Numbered from the stretch's first letter, positions 11,249 through 22,693 are shown. The stretch is DNA of 64,000 bases from Marvania coccoides (GCA_963854735.1 OY978098.1:186001-250000), one strand, 5' to 3'. Notes: generated from the sequence alone by a model not told the origin. Numbers and translations: made by a program.

Positions 11249-13901
11249 ATGGCGACCGACAGGTTGCCAGCCACGCTGAAGCGCATCAAGGGTGGCGTTT
11301 TAAACGTGGATCTCTTCTCAAGCGACGCATTCAGCGTGTCTGGCGTGATCGACAAGTGGACCGAACTTGCAATCAAGGGTGACAAGGGCAATGACGACCC
11401 CAAAGCCCAGATCACCACGCTGCTCCATTTTTTTGAAAAGCAAGTTCAGATTAGTTTTTTTTTCATCCCAAGCCTCCCTTTCCTCAGCTCATCGCATGTC
11501 CGTTACTTGCAGGCTGGATTCTCAACTGGCGGAGCTGAGCGCCCAGGTGGACGCTCACAACGCCTCCCTTCAGGACGGTTTTGCTGCAGATCAAGCGGCG
11601 TATGTCCACAGCATCACCGCTGCTGAGCGCGAGATCGCCACGCTGCGCACGTCCATGCAGGAGCTGGAGGCTCGCGCTGACCACCTCACTGCGTTTGCCG
11701 GCCGCGTGGGCGCCAGGCTGCAGACCGTCGACTCCCAGAAGCGTCGGGCCTTGGAAGCTGCGAGGATGCTGCAGTTTCTGCACGCCTTCTCCCGCTCCGA
11801 AGACCTTTCCACCCTGCCCCGGGTGTTTCAGGACGACTCGCGCATGGAGGAGGCGGCCCGCCTAGCAGCGAAGCTTTCTTCTTTGATATCTCGTGCTATG
11901 AGCAGTCAAGGGGGAGACGATGCAAACGGCAATGGCAGCAATGACAATGGAGGGGGCAGGCCGGCGTACCGCGGCCCCCCCGCCGCAGGCACGCTTGCGG
12001 CAGCTGCTGAGCAGCTGGAGCTCTACCGTAATGTCCTGGACAACCGTGTGGTGTCTCGCTTTGACGCCGCAGCAGAGGCGCAAGATTTCGCAGGAATGGC
12101 CGCCTGCGCGCGCGTGATGGCTGCCTCCAGCCCTCAAGGCGACTCTCTCCTCATTTCGCGCTACATTACCACCAGGCCGCTCTTCATGCCGCAAAACCAG
12201 CCATCGGTGGGATCGCAGCTGCCAGGCCCAGCCCTCGGGGTTGCGAGCCCCGTCGCCAGGGGCCTGGCCGAAGGCCTGCCTTCGCCTTCCGCAAGCATCG
12301 ACTCGGCGGCGGAGGTGGCCACAGTGGAGGCCATTCGAACGCTGTTCAGTCTGTTCCCGACGCTGTCCTCCTCGCTGCGAGACGAAGCGGTGGTCATGGA
12401 GCAGGTATTCGTGGGGCCCCGCGCCGGAGCGGCCCTGACGCAGCGGCTGTTTGGCGAAATCGTGCAGCCAGCGCTGGAAAGAGCGTTGATGGCGCCACCG
12501 TTAAGTGCCGGCTCAGAAGCCCTGCGAGCGTACTTGCGGCTGCTGGCGGAGGCCTACCGCAAGACTTTAGCCCTCGCGGAAGAGGCAGCAGCACTCGCGG
12601 GGCCTGGGTCTGGCCTGGAGGCGGTTGATTTGGTTGATGGCGCCTTTGGCAGCGCCGCCTCGTGCTATTTGCCCCTGGAGCAGTCCTGGCTGGGTTCTTT
12701 TGGCAGCAGCAAGCTCGACATCGCCAAGGGCACGTTGAGCCTGGACCTGGTGCTGGATTTATTCGCAATGAATGAGGAGGCGGTGCGGAGATGTGTGGCG
12801 ATAATGCCCCCCGCTGCGGTGCCCACCAGCGTGGCGCAGCTCTTCCACCACACGGACACCGATGCGGAGACACCTCCCGAGGGGTGCCTGCTGGGCCAGG
12901 TGGCCGCGCACATCTTTTGGGGGCTGAGTGGGTCGGCCGATCGATGTGTGAGGCGGCTGGCTGGCGCATTCCGACCAGTGACAGGCGCAGACAGGCAAGT
13001 GCTCGTTAATTAGGATAGCAGTAGTGTATAGTTTTTGTCTTATAATCATTTCAAGTCCGTATACCATGCTGTGTATATGCTTATCCAAATGCAAAATTAT
13101 CGGCGTTCATTATTTCCTCTCGTTTCCCCCCTCCTTAGGGACTCTGAGGCGAGGCGGGAGGCCGCGGCGTCGCTGGGCACGCTGCTGCGGTCCATCCTGC
13201 AGGTGGCTGAGATGTGCACGCAGCTGAAGCGCCACTACGACCGAGTCATTGCCCCCAATCTTATCCCTGCACCGGTAGAAGCAGCAGCCTGCCTGGAGGG
13301 CCTCGCCCAGCTCGTCACCGCGGTGGATGCCCGCACGTCGACCGCGCTCGAGAAGACCGTGGCCCAGATCGCCCGCAAAGTGGCAGCAACGCTGGCAGCA
13401 GAGCAGGCCAAGGCTGATTTTCGGCCGCCGGCTGCCGACCGGTCTGGCGGCGCCGCCATTCACTCGCCCACCCCTGCAGCGGTGCTGGTGGTGTCGCTGC
13501 TGCGAGCTTTCGGCGAACAGGCGGCCGCCAACCTCCACGGCTCCAACATTGCTGCTTTTGTGTCGGCCATGGCGCTGCGCACAGCGGCAGCGGCGGAAGC
13601 GCACGCCCTCAAGTTCGCCTTCTCCCCCGAAGGCGCGCTGCGGTGGCGGCGGGATGTGGCGGAGCTCTCTGCGTGCATGGTGTCGCTGGGAGCCAGGGCA
13701 GCTGCGCCAGCGTTTGAGGATTTGTACGCGATGGCGGCGCTGCTCATCGTGCCCCCAGATTCGCTGCCTGGGCTGCTGGATGGGCTGGGCCACCTGGGGA
13801 AAGCGCGGCTGCGGGCGCTGCTGGAGCGGAGAGAGGACTACAGGGTGGCAAAGGTGGGGGGGAAGCCGCTGTCAGGACTGTTGGCGGCCAAGCCAAGCTG
13901 A
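11249..13901 (+). CDS. SEC10: Exocyst complex component SEC10 (EXOC5)
   Basis: Subunit of the octameric exocyst that tethers secretory vesicles at the plasma membrane. Exons 11249-11439, 11513-12994 and 13139-13901 give 811 residues (human 708). Near the N-terminus the coiled coil LDSQLAELSAQV leads into DSQKRRALEAARMLQFLHAF, as in EXOC5. The C-terminal half carries LEKTVAQIARKV ... LAAEQAKADFRPP, which matches the family's LAAEQKKTDFKPE, and ends in VPPDSLPGLLDGLGHLGK ... REDYRVAK. Both introns begin with GC (AA|GCAAGT at 11440 and AG|GCAAGT at 12995) and phase 2 fits only if those sites are used. Residues enriched in alanine and glycine account for the extra length. Confidence 0.93.
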
Positions 13902-14003
13902 GGCGGCGGAAGATAGAGTTGGTGGTTTTGTTATTTGGAGACTCTGCTGGCAATCGTCTGTGCAAGATGCAGTGCTCCGGTAGAGGTGGAAGCCGTGCTT
14001 GGG

Positions 14004-14009
14004 AATAAA
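14004..14009 (+). terminator. Candidate AATAAA polyadenylation signal of SEC10
   Basis: AATAAA about 100 bp after the SEC10 stop codon in an A+T-rich tail. Suggestive only. Confidence 0.35.
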
Positions 14010-14193
14010 GCAATGTTGTTGTGTAGTTTCGCATGGTTTTCGTTTAATGCAAACGATTGTTGCACGATCATTATCAACATCTTAACTATCAAGGCAATCA
14101 ATGAGCACAGCACCCTAAACCGCCATGCCGCTGCTTCTTCCTTTCTTCCTCTCTCCCGCTCCTCAAACACATATTATAATATTCTCTCTTATT

Positions 14194-15807
14194 TCACAGT
14201 AGCTGGCACCCAGACAGAATGCGCCGCTGCAGATCCTCCTCGAAGCTGGTCAGCACCTCGGCGGGGGTCTGCACGGGGGGCAGCGGTGATCTGTCCAACG
14301 CCAACGCCAGCCGCAGCTTCGCACGGGGGCCCTTCAGGTTTACAAACGCCTCCCCCAGCGAAGTACCGTCCGCCCCGTGCACCATGCGCACGTCCGCCGC
14401 CTCCACCTCCCCACACCCCTTGAAAAAATCCACGATGTGGGTCTTGGTGACCGTGGGCGGGAAGCCCCGCAGTTTCACCCACCCCTCCTCAAACGGAACC
14501 TCATCCTCGTCAATGCCCGCCGTCATAGCCGCCGCGATGCCCGGGTTGTTTTGCACCAGCGACGCCATGGCGGGGTTCAGCGCTGTGAGCCCAGAAACCC
14601 CAGAATTAAAGGGACCGATGGTGTACAGCCCCGGCAGCGGAATGCCAGCCACAGAGTGCTGCCGCGCCACCCAATGCCCCGTCTTGGCCGCCTCAAACTC
14701 CTCCGGCTGCACGTAGCTGGCTTTGATTTTGTTGTCATCCAGCGTGCGGGTGTGGAAAACTTCCCGCCCCTTGGTGGCGTCTTCCACCGTCTTATACAGC
14801 ACGTACGCTCTGCCGGGGCCCAGGTCCTGCGCGGTCGCGGGCGGGGGAGGCACCGCCACGCCCTCCACCGCGCCATGCCGCGCCGCCTCCTCCTGCACCT
14901 CTTCCTCCAATACCTGCCGAGCCTCCACCTCCCGCAGCTGCCCCGCTGGCAGAATGTTGGACAGCAGCAGCGCGCGGGAGGGGGGCGGGCCGGGAGGCGG
15001 CGCCACCTTCCCAGGGGCCACACCCGCAGGCACCGTGGCGGCCACAGACAGCGGCAGCGGCGGCCCTGTAGGCTCCATGTACCCTTTGGGACGCCCAATG
15101 TGCAGATGCCTGCCGTGCACCTCCACCAGCTTGTCCATCATGAGTGCGTGGTTGGCGAGCTCCCTGGTGCGCAGCTCCACGAACGCAAACCGCCCCTGGG
15201 TGTCCATATTGATGTTGATCACAGGAGGCGTTGCTAGAGGGTCTGGCAGCAGGTGCGACAGCGCCTGGTTGAAGAACTCCTCCAGCAACGGCTTATTGAT
15301 GACGCCAATGGCCAGGTTGCCCACGTACACCTCCCGCTGCTTGCGGTCCAGCGTGATAGCTGCGGTGTCTGCTATGCCAGCCAAGAGGGCTCCCGCCCCG
15401 CCCGCGGCCTGCTGCACCCCCATCAGCTGCTGCTGCATGATCTGCTGGTGCAGCTGCGCCTGTTGCAGCGCCGCCATTTGCTGCTGCTGCGCCTGGAGAG
15501 CGGCTCCGGTGTCTGTGGAAGTGACGAGGAAGCGGGAGCGGCCAGCGCGCTCCCTGCTCCTGCTGCGCCTGCAACCCGGGAGTTTTGGGGGTAAGGGGGG
15601 GGGTGGTGGATTTAAATAATGTGGAGGGCATTGATAAAGACGCTGAAGCGAATAAAAATAGGGGAGGTGGTGATTTTAATAAATTGATTGATAATGAAAA
15701 ACTTGCCTGCGCCTTTCCCTGCTGCGGGACCTTCTCCTGTCCCTCGATCGGCTGCGCGATCTGCTTCTCTTGCGGCGTTCCCTGCTGCGCGAGCGAGACC
15801 TCCCCAT
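14194..15807 (-). CDS. U2AF65-like splicing factor with RS, RRM, UHM and extra RRM
   Basis: Probably recognises 3' splice sites. Exons 15807-15707 and 15568-14194 give 491 residues. Exon 1 is an arginine/serine domain (MGRSRSRSRERRKRSRSRS). After a glutamine-rich linker comes RRM1 (REVYVGNLAIGVINKPLLEE ... GRFAFVELRTRELANHALMM ... RPKGYMEP), very close to U2AF65 RRM1. Next is a U2AF-homology motif domain (RALLLSNILPAGQLREVEAR ... GRAYVLYKTVEDATKGREVF). Canonical RRM2 is absent. The C-terminus has another RRM of hnRNP H/F type (VKLRGFPPTVTKTHIVDFFK ... SLGEAFVNLKG). The single intron is GC-AG (GCAG|GCAAGT), phase 2. Domain order is unlike textbook U2AF65, so it may be a paralogue. Confidence 0.85.
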
Positions 15808-16063
15808 TTTGATTATTATTTTCCAAGAAGAGCAGCGGCGCTGTGAGATGCCTTTCTGCAGCACAAAATATCTTTATTTTATTTATTTAAAATTATAAAA
15901 TAGGCAACGTATGCCTTGAATTCAACGGAAAACAAAGCAAAAAAAACAAGAAAGATGTTCAAATACATATTTAACTCAAACGGTTTGCGGCCCGCAAACC
16001 ATTTATTTAGATTATTTGTGAAATCTTCAGAGACGTCTGAGAGCGCGCGAGATACCTGTAATA
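15808..16063. promoter_or_regulatory. Divergent promoter, U2AF-like / COQ3
   Basis: The 256 bp between two divergent start codons, very A+T rich on the U2AF side. Contains a short palindrome-like GGTTTGCGGCCCGCAAACC near 15981-15999. No gene seen. Confidence 0.4.
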
Positions 16064-17095
16064 ATGGCTCTCGTAAACTCGACACTGCGTCGATCACTCT
16101 CTCAACTTTTTCTTAGCCGTGGATTCCTTGCAGCGGGGACTACGGCTGCATGCCAAGCGACTCTCTTTCCCGACATGTGAGAGCAGCGCCGGGATTCCTG
16201 AGCGTCAGCCTGCATTTTGTGTTCTTTTCTTATTTTCAACGCCCCACCTCACACTCCGTCTCTTTGCAGCAGCAGAGCCCTTTCTGGCGCTGATGCCGCC
16301 CCTTCCGGTCGTGGATTTACCCTCCCTCCCCGCAGCAGACCCTTGGCCACTGCTGCTTCCACTGTCAACCCTCGGGAGGCAAAAAAATTCGCGAGTCTGG
16401 CAGAGGAGTGGTGGGCGCCCAACGGCGCATTTGCGGCGCTGCATCGCCTCAACCCCACGCGCTGCCGCTTCATCCGCGCCGCCCTGTGCGACAACTACGC
16501 CTTGAACAACCGAATAGACGCCCCTTTGGTGGGACTAAAAATCTTGGATGTCGGCTGCGGTGGGGGCATCCTGTCAGAGGCGCTCGCTCGCATGGGGGCT
16601 TCAGTAGACGGCATAGACGTCAATCCAGAAGGGCTGGCGGTGGCGGAGCAGCACGCAGCCCTAGACCCAACCTTAGACGGCAATCTGCGATACAGGGCGA
16701 CCACAGTCGAGGCGGTGGCGGCAGCAGGGGAGCAGTACGATGCAGTGATTGCCAGTGAGGTCATTGAGCATGTTGCCTCTGTACCCGCGTTTTGCACTGC
16801 ATTGGTGGAAGCCACCGCCCCAGGCGGAGCTGTCGTTGTTTCAACTTTGAATCGCACGCTCAAGTCCTACGCCCTGGCTGTGGTGGCAGCGGAGAGGATC
16901 TTGAGATGGGCGGAGCCGGGAACGCACGAGTGGGACAAGTTCTTATCGCCAGAAGAGCTGGCGATGGCCATGGAGGTGGCGGGGAGCGTGAGCTTGGAGC
17001 AGGCTGCTGGCATGATTTTTAACCCGCTCAGCGGGCAGTGGGGGCTGGGCAGCGACCTGGACATCAACTACATCTGCTACTTTAAGAAGAAATAA
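16064..17095 (+). CDS. COQ3: Ubiquinone biosynthesis O-methyltransferase
   Basis: Mitochondrial SAM-dependent methyltransferase that carries out both O-methylations of coenzyme Q synthesis. Exons 16064-16176 and 16270-17095, joined in phase 2, give 312 residues. Exon 1 (MALVNSTLRRSLSQLFLSRG) is basic, serine-rich and free of acidic residues, as expected for a mitochondrial presequence. The core has FASLAEEWWAPNGAFAALHR, SAM motif I (KILDVGCGGGILSEALARMG), GIDVNPEGL, SEVIEHV and STLNRTLKSYALAVV, and ends with MIFNPLSGQW ... NYICYFKKK, all typical of UbiG/COQ3. Confidence 0.95.
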
Positions 17096-17208
17096 ATAGA
17101 AAGCTTTTGAAAGTGTTTGAATGAATATGTTTTCCCCTCGATATAAATACAAGAATACAGTTAGTTCTTAAAAACATGCAAAACTAAGCAGTCGTCAAAC
17201 AGGCTTCT

Positions 17209-18098
17209 TCACTTTCCAGCCTCTCCAGCGTTCACCGCCTCCAGCAGCCCCTCGCACGCGTCCTCCAGCAAGTCCAGCACAAGCTCAAACCCCTTTTCCC
17301 CACCTGCAAAGAGAAAACCCACGGCCAAACAGTCAAAATAAGGGAACACGAAAATGCTGAACATCTCAGTACAAATCCCCTCGTGAACTCGCCATAGTAG
17401 GGGTCGGGCACCTCGTTGAACCGCTTAGAAAACTGAGGGTCTCTGAGGTAAGCGGTCATCAAGCCGACTTTCTCCCCCCAGTTTTCTCCCGCTGCCTCCG
17501 ACAGGCGCCCCTCTTTCTGCCAGTGCTGCGCCGCACGGCGGATGGCGGCAATGTTGGACGCGTCCATGCCCAGAATGACGTCGAACCGGTCGAAATCAGA
17601 GGGAGAGAGGGGTCGGGAGAGCGAGGTGAGGTGCACCCCTCGGCTGGCTGCCACTCTGGTCATTCTGGAGTCGGCAGGGTCTCCCTCGTGGTAGGAGAAC
17701 CCTCCCTGTAGGTACCAATTGGAGGACCCACCCCCTGTGCCGCAGGAGTCGATGGCAAATTTCTCGGGGACGCCGGCCCTCTCAACAGTGGCTCTGAAGA
17801 CCGCCTCGGCGGAGGGGGAGCGGCAGATGTTGCCCAGGCAGACGAAAAGCACCGAGGTTTGGGGTTTGGAGGAGGTAGAAGGCTGGGAGGTGGAGGCGGA
17901 AGGCGGCATGGTGGAGCGGCAAAGGGGGCGAGCGGGGAAGGGAATTCGGGTAAATGACGGTGAGAAGGGGGCGGTGGGCGATGCTGCTGAAGAAAGGGGG
18001 TGGTAAGAGATGGAGAACCGCTTGGAATGAAGTTTAAAAGCCTGAACTCGGCTTGTGGGTGCCCAGCAAAACGTGGGATGCGAAGAAATTGAACACAT
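17209..18098 (-). CDS. Low-molecular-weight protein tyrosine phosphatase, probably plastid
   Basis: Exons 18098-17393 and 17303-17209 give 266 residues, about 100 more than the bare family because of an N-terminal serine/proline-rich transit-like extension (a second start at MPPSAS is possible). Catalytic P-loop VLFVCLGNICRSPSAEAV shows CX5R. The general-acid loop is completed only by splicing: DPYYG|GEKGFELVLD, matching the family's DPYYGG...GFE. That junction demands a GC donor (TATG|GCGAGT, 17392) in phase 1. The protein ends LLEDACEGLLEAVNAGEAGK. Resembles the plant plastid-predicted phosphatase of this class. Its substrate is unknown. Confidence 0.92.
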
Positions 18099-18411
18099 GC
18101 AAGGCCCTTTTTGCGTTGATTCAAAGAAAATTGTTTAATTGTTTAAAATTTATGCAAATAAAATAGGAGAATAACGTGTCCTAAATTTTGAAATATACAC
18201 GCAATTTGGTTTGAGAGGAAAACATGAATGGAATTCAGGCTCCTCCTGGCTCGCTTCTAAATAATACAAATATTAAATAGTTGATATCAATCCCAGGTAT
18301 AAAAAAACGCGCCTGTCAACAGCCTGCAGGCCTCTTCAGAAAACAAATTAAAAAAACAGATTTTAATTGCAGCCAACTTTCGTTACAAAATTTAGTGTAT
18401 TCGACGTAAAC
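18099..18411. promoter_or_regulatory. Divergent promoter region, phosphatase / RPA12
   Basis: The 313 bp between divergent start codons. A+T rich, with TATAAAAAAAC near 18299 that could be a TATA-type element for RPA12, about 110 bp upstream of its ATG. Confidence 0.35.
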
Positions 18412-18941
18412 ATGGCTTCTGGATCTAAGAGTTCTACAAATAAAGACTGGATGTTCTGTCCATTCACCGGCAGCTTGCTCCATTTGGATGCCGTGCGAAA
18501 TGTGGCCACCTCCAACCTCTCTGGCTACACTGCCAGCTTGAATGGTGCGTTTTGGCGCTCTTCAAAAATTATACCCCGTAAAACCATATGCACAGCCTTG
18601 CATGCAAGCTGGTTTTTGCTTCTTTTCTCACCACCGCCACTCTTCATTCCCCCTACTTATTATATGCAGAGCTGGAGGACAAGGTGGTGGTGGTGCACGA
18701 AACAGACATGGAAGACTACAGCCGACGGTTCGGGCTGGAACCGCTGGTGAAGAGCGTGGCGCGCACCAACGAGGAGGAGGCCCTGCAAGGGCGCACCAGA
18801 GCAACAGTGGACGAGCCCTGCCCCAAATGCGGGCACCAAGGGTTGGAATTTTACACGCTGCAGCTGCGGTCTGCGGATGAGGGGCAAACCGTGTTTTATG
18901 AGTGTCCAGACTGCCATCACAAGTGGAGTCAGAACAACTAG
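18412..18941 (+). CDS. RPA12: RNA polymerase I subunit RPA12
   Basis: Small Pol I subunit with a TFIIS-like C-terminal ribbon that supports transcript cleavage. Exons 18412-18544 and 18670-18941, joined in phase 1, give 134 residues, close to the family length. The C-terminal zinc ribbon is intact: CPKCGHQGLEFYTLQLRSAD, EGQTVFYECPDCHHKW, including the catalytic acidic pair in RSADEGQT. The N-terminal ribbon is degenerate: it starts FCPFTGSLLHLDA, so only one of the usual four cysteines is present. RSADEGQT is shared with RPB9 and TFIIS, but the overall length and layout favour RPA12. Confidence 0.88.
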
Positions 18942-18977
18942 AAACTAGAAGAAAAAAAACAATGGTGACAATACACG

Positions 18978-19013
18978 AGGAAATGGGGGGGGTGGGGGGG
19001 TGGGGGGGCATGT
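18978..19013. repeat. G-rich tract
   Basis: Runs of six to eight G separated by single T in the 3' flank of RPA12, downstream of its stop. Could form a G-quadruplex in RNA or DNA. The function is not evident. Confidence 0.6.
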
Positions 19014-19233
19014 ACAGTTAGGATTAAGATTAACTGAATAAGTAGTTGGCAGGTAGAAATAAATTTGTTCTTCAAGGCGCTCTAGGCTGGCATACGAAAT
19101 AAATAGGGAAAGCGGTAGATATACTAGGAGTACTCAATTAATATATGATGGGTTTTTTGTTCTGCGTGGTGTTGTAAGCGACGAAGCTCTTCTTTTAGAC
19201 TCAAATAACTCACGCTCTCACGCTCTCACTGTT

Positions 19234-20573
19234 CTACACGAACTCGTCGTCTTCCGTCTCCACCTCATCCAACATGCCATCCATCGCCTCATCGCCAAAC
19301 TCGTCTGACGCCGCCGCCTGCCGCCGCTGCAGCGAGATCCGCTCCGCCGCCGCCAGCAGCGCCAGCACTTCGGTCTCGCTCTGCAGCTCCCGCGGCTGCG
19401 CCACCGTCATCTTCGACAGGTCTGGCAAGTACTGCCTAAACCAGGGGTCCACCATTATGTCATCCAGCGACATGCGCTGGAGTGGGTCCACAGCCAGCAT
19501 CCGCCGCAGCAGCGAAATGCACCCTGGTGACGCCCCAGGGATGTGTCCCAACGATGCGTCAACGTCCGCTGGCGTCAGCTCTTTGATGCGCTTCAGGTGC
19601 ACCTCGTGCACCTCGTCTGCAAACGGATACCGCGCCGCCATCATGCAAAACAACGTCACCGCCGAGCTCCACACATCCGCCTTCTCTGTGTCGTACGCCG
19701 CCTGCCCCGAGGTTCGCGCCACCTCCGGGGAGATGTAGGCTGCTGTGCCCACCCTGGTCTTGGGCACAGACCCCACCAGCATGCTCTTGGAATACCCAAA
19801 ATCGCAGAGCTTCAGTATGGGGACGGAGAAGCGGTCGTTGAGGAGAATGTTGCCCAGCTTGATGTCGCGGTGCGCGATGCCCAGCTGCTTGTGGATGTAG
19901 TGCAGCGCCAGGGTGATTTGCTGGAAGAAGCACCGCGCCTGCCACTCAGGGAGGCCGCCGTGGCGCTGCACCCACTCCTGCAGATTGCCGCCCCCCACGT
20001 ACTCCATTACGATGCCCAAGTGCTGCACATGCATTGCGAGGTATGGAGTAGGCATTGAGAAATAATATGACATTAATAATGGGGGGTAGAGGGGCGAAAT
20101 TGGAATCATGGGCGATAAAAAGTCAACGTTCACTTACCTGGTCTGTGAGGAACAACTCCTTGAAATATACGATGTGGGGGTGCACCAGCAGGCGGTGGTT
20201 AAGGATCTCCCTGTCGACGTACTTTTGGTAGAACTTTTCTCCAAGGCCGATGAGCTTCACTGCCACCTCCTCGCCTGCAAGAAGTTGACATTGGCGGTGG
20301 GAGGAAGAGGAGAGAGTGCAGAGGTTGGTCGGAGTTGCGCGCACCTGTGAACTTGTTTCGGGCATGAATGACGGATCCAAAGGTGCCTGCAGGGTGGAGA
20401 AACCGGGCAAAAGACAAGATGTCTCAAGGAACGAAAAAATTCTTTCGGGAGGTCCATTCCACTGGCAGCCCGCTATCTGCGTGTATAGAAGCGGGTTTAC
20501 CTGTCCCCAAATGCTTAATCCGCTCGTATTTCGGGTGGTTTTCGAGGGGATTAGTGTTAAACTGATCCCCCAT
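19234..20573 (-). CDS. SnRK2-type serine/threonine protein kinase
   Basis: Four exons, 20573-20501, 20386-20345, 20274-20138 and 20022-19234, give 346 residues. The glycine loop is assembled across the first splice (KHLGTG|TFGSVIHARNKFTG) and the second supplies EEVAVKLIGLG (catalytic Lys). Further motifs: EILNHRLLVHPHIVYFKE, the catalytic loop HRDIKLGNILL, DFGYSKSMLVGSVPKTRVGT, SPE in place of APE, and ADVWSSAVTLFCMMAARYPF. KFYQKYVDREILNHR and DFGYSKS are typical of the plant SnRK2 family. The C-terminus ends in an acidic patch (DEVETEDDEFV) like the SnRK2 acidic domain. Probable role in stress or nutrient signalling, by family analogy only. An in-frame ATG 75 bp upstream is a less likely start. 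Confidence 0.9.
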
Positions 20574-21158
20574 CGTTGTTAATGACGACCTGCTCCTCCA
20601 GGGATAGCCTTCCACAGAGTCATCGCACAACTGGTTCCATTTCCACAATATATATTATAATAAAAAGGTAGTTGCGCTGGAAACTGGGGCCCAGCTTCTC
20701 AGTATTGCAACACTACTCGCATATCATACACCGTATACGTATGTCCACATTTAAGGCAACAGACCCCGTCCCCGTCCTTCCATTTGACACTCGCCCTGGT
20801 CCTCGCTACGCCTACTTCTCCCTCCCAACCCCTTAAAATTAAGCTTTCACCATACAGCATGTGGCGGCGCTACCCCACTACATAATTCCACGTGCGCCCT
20901 AGCTTCTTTACAGGGCCATTCTTCAGACCAGGGGCGGTTGGCCGTCGCCAGACTACACGCTGCGAGTTCAGTTCACCAATTGCCACAAAAACAACGAAAT
21001 GTATTCAAGAAAACCAAATGAAGGGGAAAAAACATGTTATTTATTAGTCCAAGCAGCGTTTCAACACATTGGGGTAATGAGAGACGTGTGTCACATACAC
21101 ACAAAGCGCTCCCCACTTGAATAAAAGAGAGATAATTTAAGAGGAGTTTTTTTTTTTT
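20574..21158. other. Intergenic region between two minus-strand genes
   Basis: About 585 bp. Upstream of the kinase it should hold that promoter (ATATATTATAATAAAAAGG near 20647). Nothing else recognisable. On the minus strand an A run of about 13 follows the DXR stop codon directly. Confidence 0.4.
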
Positions 21159-22693
21159 TTACGCTGCCACAGCCGTCCTCCACCCCGCCACCTTCTGCCT
21201 CACAAACTCCCTGGCCCACTGGTCGTAGTGAACGATCTCCTCCAGGGTGGGCGCCTCCACCAGCTCCGCCTTGTGCGCCTCGCACGCCGCCTCCACCACC
21301 TTCATTATGTCCAGGTACCCAATGCGCTCATCCAGAAAGTCCTCCACCGCCTGCTCGTTAGCAGCCGACAGCACCCCCGTCATGGTGCCGCCCGCCCGCC
21401 CTGCCGCGTACGCCAGCTCCATGGCCGGGTACTTGGCGTGGTCGGGCTTCCTGAACGTCAGATCCCCCATTTTCATAAAGTCCAGGCGGGGCCACGTCTG
21501 CTCAGAGCATTGCACACGCTGCGGCCACGACATGGTGTACAGGATGGGCAGGCGCATGTCGGGCCACCCCAGCTGCGCCAGCACCGACGAGTCTGCTGTT
21601 TCCACCATGGAGTGGATGATGGACTGCGGGTGGATGACGATCTCAATGTCATCGTATGAGGCGCCGTACAAATAGTGCGCCTCGATGACCTCCAGACCCT
21701 TGTTCATCAGCGTGGCGCTGTCCACGGTGATCTTCTTGCCCATGGACCAGTTGGGGTGCTTCAGGGCGTCAGCCACCTTCACGTCTTTCAGTTTTTCCAC
21801 CGGCCAGTCCCGGAAGGCGCCGCCGGATGCAGTGAGGATGATGCGCCGCATGCCGCCCTCGGGCATGCCCTGCAGGCACTGGAAGATGGCAGAGTGCTCG
21901 GAGTCCGCGGGCAGGATGTGCACGCCGTGTTTCTTGGCCAGCGGCAGCACAAAAGGACCGCCAGCGATGAGCGTCTCTTTGTTGGCCAGGCAGATGTCCT
22001 TGCCGGACTCAATGGCGGCCACGGTGGGGCGCAACCCTGCGCAACCCACGATACCGGTCACGCAGGCCTCCGCCTCAGCGTGGCGGGCGACCTCCACAAT
22101 GCCTTCATCGCCGACCAAAATTTCAGGGGCGTTGGGAACGTCTTTGATTAGTTCTTTGAGGGCGGCGACGGAGGAGGCGTCGCGCACCGACACCAGGCGG
22201 GGCCTGAACTGCCGGATCTGCTCTGAGAGGAGCTCCACATTGGAGCCTGCAGCCAGGGCGGTGATCTCAAACAGGGCAGGGTTCTCGGCCACGATGTCCA
22301 GGGTCTGGGTGCCGATGGAGCCAGTGGAGCCCAACAGCGAGAATTTCTGTACGGTGGGAGGCGGTGAGAAGAGTTGGGCGTTAAAATACAGGCGAAAAAA
22401 AAAGTTGTTTTAAAAATGTTTGGATCAAAAAAATAAGTATGCGTGGTGCATTTGCGCGTATTGCAACCGTGTCAATTCATTGTTTTTAAGGAACATTCGC
22501 TTGCCTTGGGGCCAGTGCGCTCCGGCAGAGTTTCGGGCACCGGAACACGTCCAGGCCAGGCAGGCGGGGGCATAAAGCCGGACATCACCCGCGCAATGGA
22601 ACGCTGACGGGGCTGGAGGGTCTTCTTGGCATGCAGGGGCCGGGCAGCAGCCCGATCTCCGCCGAGCAGTGTCGATACCGACTTTTGCATCAT
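21159..22693 (-). CDS. DXR: 1-deoxy-D-xylulose 5-phosphate reductoisomerase
   Basis: Plastid enzyme for the committed step of the MEP isoprenoid pathway (DXP to MEP with NADPH). Exons 22693-22505 and 22346-21159, joined in phase 0, give 458 residues. Exon 1 is a transit peptide ending in the plant-like WPGRVPVPE. Exon 2 has the NADPH loop [28 protein letters not shown], the metal/substrate loop [45 protein letters not shown] and [12 protein letters not shown]. The intron donor is GC (CAAG|GCAAGC at 22504). No GT donor keeps the frame. The product supplies the prenyl chains for carotenoids, chlorophyll phytyl and the tocopherols made by VTE3 and VTE1. Confidence 0.97.

Noticed and set aside
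12999..13138. Alternative GT donor for SEC10 intron 2
   Set aside because: It needs an acceptor inside CTGAG with no pyrimidine tract, whereas the GC donor pairs in phase with the strong CTCCTTAG.
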